NCBI GenBank assembly: GCA_964017065.1
Contig: OZ024787.1
Location: 8,231,899-8,295,898, forward strand
DNA length: 64,000 nucleotides
Direction of reading: 5' to 3'
From: Haliclona indistincta
Lineage: Eukaryota; Porifera; Demospongiae; Haplosclerida; Chalinidae
The notes below the pieces were generated by a model that worked only from the letters and a program-made list of their open reading frames with translations, ran no database searches and was not told the origin of the DNA. The number at the start of each line of letters is the position of its first letter. The first letter of the stretch is position 1. Shown here piece by piece: positions 10,600-21,800 of the stretch. The translations under genes and the position numbers were made by a program.

Positions 10600-13574
10600 A
10601 TGTCTCAAAAAAATTCAGAGTGCTTGGATGCATTCGAGAAGGGGGAGAAAGAGGATGCCATGCGACTGTTACCGCAGATACAACAACCAGCTAAAGTCAG
10701 GGGCGCCGACTTTTTAAAGTCCTCTCTACTCCATTATGCAGCTCGGCATGGGTGGTTGGATGTAGTCATTGAGCTAGCAACAAAATACAATTGTGACATC
10801 AACTGTAAAGACGAGTCTGGGAATACTCCACTACACAATGCTGTCATACATGATCAACTGGAAGTAATGAAGTACCTCATCAATGAGCAACACTGTGACC
10901 CAATGACTAGAAACAACCATCTCTATACACCGCTTCACTATGCTTGTCGTAATGGTTATCTCAACATCACCCACTACCTTATCAGTGAGGCACACTATGG
11001 CCCATCATGTAAGGATGAGAACGGTTATACACCACTTCACATTGCTTGTCTCAAAGGTCACACCCACATTATGCAATACTTACTATCCACTGGTAGAGTA
11101 GACCCACTGGCTAAGAGCAATCTTGGCTCCACTCCAGTAGACTTTGCTAGTGGACATGAAAACTGTTATGATCTACTAAAACTGTTCCAGTCATTTCCAC
11201 AATGCAAGAACTTTCCCGTACACACATACACAAAACTCATCCTAACTGGATACAGTGGAGCAGGCAAGACCACCACATCTCAACTCATTCTCCTCTTAGC
11301 TAATAAATCTGGCTTCTTTTCATCAGGTCGTGTTACTGACGTAGAATGCCTCACTGCTGGAATCATACCTCTCCATGTCGAGAGCAAGGTGAAGGAGGTT
11401 GGTAACATGGTAATATACGATTTCGCAGGACAACAAGAGTACTACTCTAGCCATGGTGCTGTACTGGAACGCATCATGAGGAATTCTGCCGCTCTCTTTG
11501 TTTGTATCGTAGACCTGAGCAAGCGTATGGAGAAGATCAGTGAGTCCATACACTACTGGATGAGTTTCATAGAGAACGCCTGCAGCTCAGCCCAGGGATC
11601 ATCACACATCATCATTGTTGGCAGCCATGCTGACCTGGTCAAGTCATTACGAGAGCTAAAGGAGAAGAGCTCACTAGTGGAGAGCATAGGAGAAAGCGGA
11701 GTGAAGCAGCTGACGTACGGAGGATTTGTAAGCATGGACTGTCGAGAATCGAAAACCAAAGAAGCACGTCATTTCCGCTCTCTCCTCTCAACCAGCCAAC
11801 ATGCCATACTATCATCCCAGCCCAGCATGAGTTTGTACTGTCACGTGTTGTACGCTTTTCTTTGTACAAAACTCCTGAAGGCAAGCTGCACACTTCAAGA
11901 GCTGACCACTGCCCTTGCTTCAGAGAAAGATTTTGATTTCAATTCTACTGTATTAACAGGGTCACTGATCTCCCTCAGTGACAAAGGCCTCATTTTGTTT
12001 GTGCAGAACCAGGAACATCCCCAGTCCAGCTGGGTGGTGGTAGAGAAAGATGCCTTGCTGAGAGAGGTCAATGGAACACTATTTGCTCCTAAAAATTTTA
12101 AGCAGTATCGTCAAGTTGCCAGCAGCACTGGTATAGTGCCCATCACGACCCTTGAGGAGTTGTTCCCACAGTACTGCTCAGAGATGCTCGTTGTCTGTCT
12201 CCAGAGTATGGAATTCTGTCATCCAGTGGACCCTTCATCACTTCAAAGCACTAGCCTCAAGAGCAACAAAGCTACATTATCTTTCCCTCCATCAGGAGCC
12301 AGCCATCTCTTCTTCCCGAGTCATGTTAAAGAGCGTCGACCTAGTGACCTCCCCTCCCCAAAGTTTGGTTGGTGTCTGGGGTGCAGTGACCCTCACCAGT
12401 TTTTCAGCAATCGTTTCTTACACGTTCTTCTTCTTCGACTTGCCTTCACGTTTCCTCTGGCCAGTGATCATCTTCCACCCTCCTCCTCTCTGAGTGGTCT
12501 CGAACGACGATGCTTAGTGTGGCAAAATGGAATCAGCTGGGAGAGTGTCTCTGGAGTGTCCACTATAGTTGAGATTGTAGATCGTAATCGTTGGGTCATT
12601 GTGCTGGTGTCTCAGAAGAGCAGAGAAGCAGCACAGACCTGCAGCAGTGTCATCAGGATGATCCTCGACCTCCAACAGCAGCTGTGTTGTGTTGTGAGCA
12701 CATGTGAATGTCTCATCTCTTCCTCTCTTCTCGACCACTATCCCTTTGATGCCTTGCCTGATACTGACCTGTTTGTCATGCGTGATGTAGCCAGGGCAAT
12801 GCTTCTTCACCACAAAGTTCTTTTGGATCGAAAAAGTGGAAGAAATAAGCTCCCTACCGACGAGGCCTTATCGTGTGAGCCTTACTACCTCTTGCAACCC
12901 TCCTCTGTGTGCCAGCTCTTCAAGCAAAGCATGGCTAGCCAGCCTGTTCCAGATCCCCTCCTCCAGGAGGTAATCAGGTACTGCCAGCAGCCCCAGCAGA
13001 AGCCACGAGACCACAAGGAGCTGAGGGAGTGTGTCAACAAGCACAGCATATTTGTCAGCAGAAACCCTCTGGTGAGTTGCAGTGTGCAGGCTGTACTGTA
13101 GCATTTGATGGTATGTTTCTCTGGTGTGTACAGGAGGTAGCTGAGCTAAAGGAGGAGGATATCATCAGTCACTGCACAGCTACTGCTACACAGCTACCCA
13201 CAGCTGCTGCTGGTGTTAGTGGTTACCTCTCTAGAACACTCAGTGAGTTGTTGTGATGAGTACTGTCCCTGTTATTATGTGTAATTGCACACACAGGTAC
13301 GGGAGACCTTGTGGATGTGTTAGAGGTTGTTGATAGTGTCAGTGACTGGAAGAGGCTTGGTCTGACCCTGGGACTATTGTACAGTATGCTTACTAGGATT
13401 GAAAAGAATCGACAGTTCCAACAAGACGATTGCATTAAAGATATGCTCTCAGCATGGCTGGATCAACAAGACAACGTCTCACAGAGAGGAGTCCCTTCAT
13501 GGAGTGTGTTGAGAGCTGCACTGCAGAGGATTGGAGAGCATGAACTAGCTGACAGGATTGTGAGTGTCTACTAG
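10600..13574 (+). CDS. Ankyrin-Roc-COR-Death domain protein (ROCO family)
   Basis: Three exons (10600-13071, 13134-13242, 13297-13574), phases 0 and 1, 952 residues. Residues 40-200 form about five ankyrin repeats (TPLHYACRNGYLNI type). A Roc GTPase follows: P-loop GYSGAGKTT at 217-225, switch II DFAGQ at about 274, base-recognition GSHAD at about 341, then SMDCRES. The COR dimerisation region occupies about 400-800. The last exon encodes a Death domain (residues about 865-948; W-K-R-L-G-L-T-L-G, then M-L-S-A-W-L, then PSWSVLRAAL). The order ankyrin-Roc-COR-Death is that of DAPK1 minus its kinase, a layout also known in MFHAS1-like and invertebrate ROCO proteins. It is probably a GTP-controlled scaffold in death or immune signalling. 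An AATAAA-type polyadenylation signal follows near 13720. Confidence 0.9.
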
Positions 13575-13826
13575 TATACAGTATAACAGCTACACATGTT
13601 GTTTGATTGTGATGTTGACATTATCGTTTGTTTTCTCTTCTTCTGTAGAAGTGAACATGTAAACTGCAGACTGTTGAGTGTATTCATGATTAGTGTTGTA
13701 CCGTTATGATGTGTAATGCTCTAATAAATCGTTTTGTAAAATTGATACATTTACGGTCTCCACGTGTGCTAGTATGGAGAAGCAGTTGTCTGTGATTGTA
13801 CGCTCGTGATCCGGTCGTGAGAGGGT

Positions 13827-15229
13827 ATGGTAGAGGGAGTAAAGAGCTCGGTATACCTACAGGTGAGTGAGATCCACACAGCGTGTAGATAGTGGAGTGA
13901 GCGAGCTGATGGTGGTGCGTGGCGTGTTAACTGTTAACGTTCTACACGACATACTCACTTACTAGTATCTCTCACCCTCAGCTCAGCTAATCCTAGCACT
14001 GTGGAGGGTGCATGATAACCCAGTTAAGCCAGGAAAACCCGAACTTTTCTTTCTTGCTGCCCTTTGCACAATATAATCTACAGTGTCCTGGCTATTACTT
14101 GCCCGTTTTACAAGGAAAATGGGTGTACCCACACTCCAGTAGCACTTGCCGTATTTGGAACAAAATTATTTCGTACTCGGCAATCACCAGAGACCCACAT
14201 AGGGGTGGGTGGGTCGTGGGGAGGGCGGGAGGGCGTCAGGTGGCTTTTTTTGGCGCTCTGGCAAAAGGAGATGTATCTTCTTCCATCGCTCTTGCTGGTA
14301 GGGGATTTTTGCCGAAATCGTTTGTTCTCATTAAATATTCGCCCCTCTGTAACTTACAGACAGAGACCTTTTTGCAAAATCCGATACATACGTTTCTTCC
14401 TTGTGTACCAAAGTTTATGTCTGACATTTTTTGTGGGTGTGGCATGCTCAGGAAACAAACGCAACTTTTCGTCATTGGGTGGGGCTTGCTACGCCCACAA
14501 GACGAATGGCGACTTTCTTGGGTGATCAGTGTGACTGACCAAACCTTCAACTAACAGTAGAAACCAAAATATTCGTAATCCTGATGTTTGGGATTTCCAC
14601 CCTTAAGAAGAGACTATAGTAAAGAGAAATACTGTAACCCAAGATCAGAGCAGCATCAGACCAGTATGGTTACTAACTCACTATCTCATTCACTCACTCA
14701 CTCCTTCCAGAGCTGAGATGTGTAATTTTGATGACTAGTTGGTAGTCCCTGATGGTGGTAAGGTCATCAATATAGACGAGGACAACAGCTATGCTGTGTT
14801 AGTATGATATGATCTACAATACCTATGTGTATGAACCAGTGAGTCTATGATAAAGGATCTCAACTACACCACACTAAGTGAGCTAACCACTATGATAAAC
14901 AGTGATGGTACCACTAGTACAGTAATATGCATCTTGATTGAATTAGGATATTGTAAGAACCCTGAAATCATACTCAGTCTTCCCAACCCCTCCGAGAGAC
15001 TGGCTCCTCATGCCTGATCTCTCAGAGCCGTGACCTGCCACCGTAGCAAACACTCTTGTCTGACGGGCGGTGTTGTTTACGTAATAAAAATATTATACTA
15101 AAATCTATGGTGCATATCTTTGTAGGTGTTCCGTCCTGACAAGAACAACATGTTTAATGTGTTCACTGAAGAGGAGGCTAGGAAAGAGAGAGACATGCAG
15201 CGACCCAAGAAGATCAGCCCACGTACCAG
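13827..15229 (+). CDS. Short 5' exons of unclear identity preceding the KIF23-like exons
   Basis: Three candidate exons, 13827-13862, 14739-14801 and 15126-15229, join in phase 0 with good GT-AG sites to give 67 residues beginning MVEGVKSSVYLQ and ending RPKKISPRTR. The third exon (VFRPDKNNMFNVFTEEEARK) is charged and convincing as coding. No kinesin motor motif is present. It could be the N-terminus of the following KIF23-like gene: joining 15229 to an AG at 15298-15299 keeps the frame and reads straight into FAEVTQEV. It could also be a separate small gene; a faint likeness to Jupiter/HN1 microtubule proteins is noted but not trusted. The introns contain no other exon that I can support. 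Confidence 0.45.
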
Positions 15230-15499
15230 GTAACCACAGATCCATTCATCTACTCACTTGTTTTTTTTAATAAAGTTTATTTCTTCAGCATGTGATGAGA
15301 TTTGCTGAAGTCACTCAGGAAGTGGTAGTAGATCGACCATCACAAGTCAAGTGAGTTGATTTACTCGCTAGCTCACACATGTGTTGGTCGTCTGCTTTGT
15401 ATCTCCAGATTTGATGTTGGACTTGCTCCAGGAAGAAGAAGAGGTAGAACACACACACATGACACATTCGGCAGTTATGATGTTACATGTATTCTGTCT

Positions 15500-15729
<230 letters not shown>

Positions 15730-16023
15730 TAGCTAACATGTTATACAAGGCAGCACTTCAAGAAGCAAGTGATATTGAGGAGAAGGAGGCATCAGTCAAT
15801 GTACCTCATCCTTATCAAGTTGCTCTAGGCATCGTGTGTCTACAACAGGTAGGACTAGCTGTATCAATCACTAATACATGTGTTGCTGTCATGTTGTGCA
15901 GATCTTGTCCGAGAGTTGTTCAGTGAATTCACTGACTGAGCTGAGGAAACAGCTCGAGAACAGGAGCAGAGTGAGAGAGAGACTATTGGAGGACCTGAAG
16001 AAGAAACGTAAGAACAACTAGCT

Positions 16024-16070
16024 GCTCACTCACTCACTCACTCACTCACTCACTCACTCACTCACTGATG
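16024..16070. repeat. (CTCA)n microsatellite in intron
   Basis: About eleven CTCA units in the intron between exons 15902-16007 and 16086-16240. Confidence 0.9.
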
Positions 16071-17204
16071 TGTTCATTCTCTCAGAGGGTGACTTTAGAA
16101 CACTGTTAGTAGCTCATGAACAGGAACTGATTGAGCTACGTGCTATGTCACATGACTACCAGTCTGTCAAGAACTCACGTGATCGAGCTCAACGTGAAGT
16201 TCAGAGACTAAGAGGTGTGGTCAGCACACAAGAGAGACAAGTAAGTCACTATACATGGTAACCTGACCTCACTAGCTGAGTTGAATTGATATCATTATCA
16301 TCATGATGCAGGTGACTCAGCTTAGTGGTGAGGTGGACAGCCTCAAGCAGACACTCTCCTCACAAACCAAGGACAACACTAGACTCAAGAACACGCTCAC
16401 TAGACTCACTGAACAGAAAGACTATCTCCTTCGCACTCAGGTCATGTACGAACATGATAAGAGAGAACTAGAGCAAGAGCTCACAGCAAAGCAGAAGGAG
16501 ACTGAGAAAGAGGCCGCAGAGAAACTGCTGTTTAAGAAAAGGATGGAGGGATTCGTGTCACACGAGAAAGAAAAGTTTGATCGATTGTCGAAACAGATGC
16601 AGCGAAAGCAGAGAGAGATTAGAGCCAAGAATGAGAAACTGCGTCAGGTGGAAGAGCTCATTAAGAACTCACCTCTCCCATCAGCAGCATCAGCTAGTAG
16701 TGATGTACGCACTCCACTGAGAGAAACAACAGTGACTGATGTTAGTGTAATGAGTGATATCATCAGAGCTATATTACACTCTCTTGTCACTAGAATGCAC
16801 CTGTTCTCACTCGTGGTGGTAGAAACGATCACTCTCTGAAAACTGGCTAGAACACAAACCAGTCAACACTGTAGACAATGGTAAGTAAGTCACATGACCA
16901 TGCACTTCCTGTCACATGACCACATACTTCCTGTCATGTGACAACAGGTGACTTGCTTCAGCCGATAATGAAGAAGCAGAGGACAGTTACTAACCCCAAA
17001 CCCAAGGACCTGACCTCACGTCAGCTGGACAAGTACTGTCTGAAGCATCAGGAACAAGATACTGAGGGTGGAGTACACACTCAACTATATAAGGTGACTA
17101 GATTGATACCGTGCATGATATCGTGCATATAGGCCAGGACCATATTTTATATCGTCAAGAGTATGCATGTATAATAAGAATTAGGAGCGTAAGAGTGTAT
17201 ATCC

Positions 17205-17445
17205 GTGTACAACGTCTGTGTAGAAAGTAACGTGACATTCAAGTGAGCTGAATGACGCTGAATTCTGCTGCTCCATAGGTGCGCTGTCGACGTGGATTGA
17301 TCGATGGCTGTACTAACGATGACGTCTGATGCTTGGCCACGTCTCCTCGCAAACGTAGCAGATTACATTATACTAACAAATTACCAACACATAAATTTTT
17401 ATGGTGATTATTCGCGTGCGTGTCACGTTACTTTCCACACAGATT
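17205..17445. repeat. Small inverted-repeat element in KIF23-like intron
   Basis: The word GAAAGTAACGTGAC near 17223 is mirrored by GTCACGTTACTTTC near 17423, bracketing about 200 bp in the one long intron (17094-17676) of the KIF23-like gene. Probably a MITE. Confidence 0.55.
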
Positions 17446-18239
17446 TTGTACGGATACGGGATCGAACTGATATCAAACTGGGTAGTGTTGATATAGTGTG
17501 TGAATGTGAGCACTGCTCTAGTTCAGGTGATCCATAGTGTGACCACACTATTAGTGACTAACTTTCATCATGCCTTTTAAACCATCATTCATTGCAAGTT
17601 TGTTGAATGATATCAGACCTGCATGGCTTCAGAGAAAACACAATTCACTATTAATCTCTCTTCTTGATGTACGTAGGGAGCCATTATGCACACTAGAGGA
17701 GGTGGAGTTGCAGTGCAGTTCACTGATATTGAGGAACTGAATCATGCCTCACCCACCAAGACACTGACCAGGTATAGAGGACACGTGGATGCATTCCTTC
17801 TCTTGAGTGTCATTCCAGATCATTGTCACAACAGAGGATGGATCATGATGAGTACAGCTCCTTCTCCTTGCTGGGTCAGGAGGACCATGAGCTAGAGGAT
17901 GAGTGGACTGATGTGGAGACTAGAGTGAGTGACTGTGTGTGTGTGTGTGTGTGTTCACAATCCTCCTCTCTCTCAATAGTGTGCTATCGGTATTGAGGGT
18001 CGTCCTGGCAACCCACCAGCATTCTCACACATATTAACCAAGAAATAATTAAGGTACCACACCCATCCGCTATGAATATTAATGACATGTTGATCCTCTC
18101 TCTTCTCAGACAGACTGCAGATCCAAAGAGACACTCCTACTACCATCCTCCTCCTTCTCTTGCTTGCTGCACTAACTATTACTAGATCACATGTACTAGT
18201 TCATTGTTGTCACATTAGTAACTAGAGTTCTAATGAACA

Positions 18240-18874
18240 CATACCCGCGCAACGTGCGTTTTATTAATAACTAGGCTTTATAACTACAGCCATTTACATA
18301 ACAGTATGGGGAAAATAATACATGAAGCGTCTGTGGCTGCTATCTTGACTGTCGAGCAATAGATCGACGCGCTTCAAACGCAGCAGCATCTTGCCCACAG
18401 ACGTATAGAGCGAATTTCCGTAATTCGATCCAGAATTTTAGCAAGGGAGTATCGAAAAATCGCTCTATACGTCTGTGCGCGCTGGAATTTGTAGGCTGTA
18501 AACGAGGACCCTGGCGCATACTGCGCACGGGTAATTAACGATAACTTGATATTATTGCACTTGATATGTTCTGTCAAACATGCGTCTTTCAAACATGATT
18601 GTGTATTCCATCAAATTGAACAGTGCATCTTGCTCACTTACATTACAATTGTTTATTGTCACAGGTGAAGCTGTGTGATTTGAATTCTCTTTATTTTTAA
18701 TCACTGCAATTGTTATACGCATACATGTAATAGTTACGTAGAATAGTGATAGTAAATTTGAAAATTCCGCGTTTTTGTAAAGTGATTCGATTGGTCGGTT
18801 ATTGTAATGGGCGTTGCTTATCGTTTTCCCACAAAATTGTCCTTTCTGATCTACCCTGGCCCTGCCGACACGCT
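18240..18874. other. Intergenic region with a strong hairpin
   Basis: No exon. The 16-base word CAGACGTATAGAGCGA near 18399 is perfectly mirrored near 18464, giving a long hairpin with a loop of about 50 bases. The remaining part up to 18874 presumably contains the promoter of the next gene. Confidence 0.6.
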
Positions 18875-21800
18875 ATGTCTGACCGTGAGAGTTCAGTTTT
18901 TATTAATAACGCTATCTTTCATGGTTGTATACAGGTACTCCTACACTTCAGCAGCTGTTAAAAGCACTGAAGAAGCTAGAAAACTGGTTCTTGTTTGGTG
19001 CAATGCTAAGCCTACCTGTCCCTCAACTGAGAAAGATCGAGTTGCACCATCTGAAAGATTCAGACAGATGCAAATTAGACATGTTGCAGTACTGGCTCGA
19101 CAACAAGTTGGATCCTAAGTGGAATGAGGTGATACTAGCACTAGAGGAGACTGACCAACTAGTCCTGGCTGCTGAGGTCAAACACGACTATTTGTGGTCG
19201 ACAGCTGTTACTAGTGAGGATGAAGGTGAGTGTTCTAGCTAATTCATTTATGAATTGAAAGTTGACATTGTATACAGTTAAACTTGTCCAATATTCAAAT
19301 ACCACTTTGCCAGCGATTCCTTCTGCTCCCAGTCATTCTTCACTTTCTATTTCACCGCCTGCTCTTCCTGTTCCTCCTAATGAGGCATCTCTTTTGAATC
19401 CTTCTGTAGCAACCGATGAAACTAAAGCTGTGATCAGAGCTGATGTGGCTGTAGTCAGCAATCTGAAGGAATTAGAGAAATTGTTTGGTCAAATGTTAGT
19501 GCAAGTCAAACGTCTCCTCGACAAGTGTGACTTATCTGAAGCACTGTTATACCTGGATACTGTCATTGGCTCTGAAGAATTGAACAGATGTGACAACTTT
19601 GGCAAACTCATGCGCCAACTACGACAAGAACACATCGATGTTTTTAATATTTCTTACCTTCGAGATCTTGTAGCCAACTTTGACAAGGAAGAGTTGAATG
19701 AAATAATCAAGGCATATAATGAGAAGAAAGAGAGCTTTCTCAAGCAGACTACAGTTCTTGAATTTCAACGTGCTGTTGTCAGCAGGGTGGAGCCTATTCT
19801 AGCTAATGGAATGGCTGTGGTGACCATCACAATCTCAGAAGAAATGGCTTCTCATCGAACTCTCAAAGACATCGAAAAATTGGCTATAGAAGGATTTGAA
19901 GAATGTCACAAAAAATTTATTCGTCTACATGCAGAGCCAGGCTCCATAATCATATCCTGGGTCTTCCCAAAGGGGTTGTGTGGCAGGTTGGAACAACTGG
20001 CTCATGTCAATGCAGCCATTTTTAAATACAATGGAGTATTGGAGATGACAGTAGCAGGGAGGAGAGTGTCTCAGCAGGAGGTGAATTTTATATATACTAC
20101 ATTGTATACTTACTCAATGTGTGTCTCTCTGTTTGCTGCAGGATATGGCTAGCTCACAAGGTCAGTGTCAGCTAGGTAACATATAACATCGTAGATCGTA
20201 TTATTTTGTGGGCTACATGTATGTATTTTACAAATTAGCAGCAAAATTCTAGTTTGCGAAAACAAATTTGAAAGCCAGAGGTAAAGCCTATTCCAACTTC
20301 CAAGTATTCTGAAATTTTCACGGCCCAAATTTTGATTAACCCTTTAAGGCCTATAGCGGCTTTAGCCGCCATAATTGACTCCACCTACTCTAGACGTCAT
20401 AAAAAGTGCAAAAAGTGCTCTAGAAAGGTCAAATCAAGTTTATTTGCAAAAGATGACTTTACCTGAAAAAACACCTGTTTTTCGGCGCGCCCTTCCCACT
20501 AAAACGTACAGCACGGGGGGAATTTTAAAGGGGGTGTCCCCCCGTTAACCTGGGGTTCGAAGGGGTGGAGCCCCTCGCCACTTTTGGCATTTTTAAGGCT
20601 TCAGGGTGCCTGGAAATGCATACTTGGGCATGAAATATGGTCTAAACTATGCTGTTTGCTCACCTGGACACCACCAGGTTTTGTATCAGTCACAAGGGCT
20701 AAACGAAGACCAAAATTGGCTGAAAAATGACGAGGTCGCAGCTCTTAAGCGGCTTCAGTTCCGAAGTGGGAGTGGCCAACTCAGACTTTAGTACATGGTC
20801 GTAAACTTTGACATACCAGGAAACAACAGTGCTAGTTTGGAACAGCTAACGTACTGCATGTTGTAGAAAATGCAAGACAAACTGTTAGTTTAGAGCAAGT
20901 CGAATTTTCGTCAAAATAATTCAGTCACTAAAGAGTTAACTCAATACTTTAAGGTATAATGTGTGTTCATAATGTTCTGCTACTTCAAATGCAAACCCAA
21001 ACCATACCACTATATAGTAGAGGTCTATTGGATAGTAATTTATTTTTGATCAGTTATTAGTGATTTATTTTTGATCAGTTATTAGTGAGAAGGAGGAGGA
21101 GAAGAGCGAACTCAAGCAGCTCTACACAGAATTCTATCAGCAGCTGGTTGAAGCAGTCTCTGATCCTGACACATGTCACTCTCTCACTACTCAGCTCCAT
21201 TCCACAAGTCTGTTATCAGAGGAGAAGAAAGCAGTGTTGAGCTCCAGTGTAGCTAGTGGCAGGTCGTTCCTGAAAGTGTTGGGAATGGAAGAAGAGCCTC
21301 ACCTAGTGACTTTGCTGATGGAGAAGATGTCAGCAGTTAAAGAGCTGCAGACACTATCAGAAGATATGAGTGATTGGCTGAGTGCATCAAAGCAAGGTAT
21401 AGCTGCATTGGTTTGTGTGTTAGTAATGTGTCTGTACTATTGGTCATTAGGAGCAACTGATACTCAGTTCACAGAAAAACAAGCATTTTTTGACAGAATT
21501 GGTGAGGTCTTTACATTGATCATTTTTGTGCAATTCGGAAATTAATGTTAAATGTCTATTACACTGACAGTCTGACAATGCATTTGCACTTGGTAATTTT
21601 GTTGTAGAGCATCTGCAGCTAGTGTCTGATATCGAAATGCTAACCAGTGACAATGCAGGCCTGCTCACTAGACTGCATTGTTGTGAGGAGGAGCTCAAGA
21701 CAGCTAATGAATGTGAGGATTGTTTGTTGAATTAATATTGATTTCAATGTTATTACAGTATTGAGAATGAGAGAGAAAGCTATTTCAGGTATGATGGCAG

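Noticed and set aside
14012..14554. Open frames of 104-180 codons in three frames between the short 5' exons of the KIF23-like gene
   Set aside because: Overlapping frames on both strands, low-complexity codon use, no motif and no splice support; they lie within an intron-like stretch.
13827..15229. Jupiter/HN1-like microtubule protein as identity of the three short exons
   Set aside because: Likeness limited to a few residues around NNMFNVF; not enough to name.
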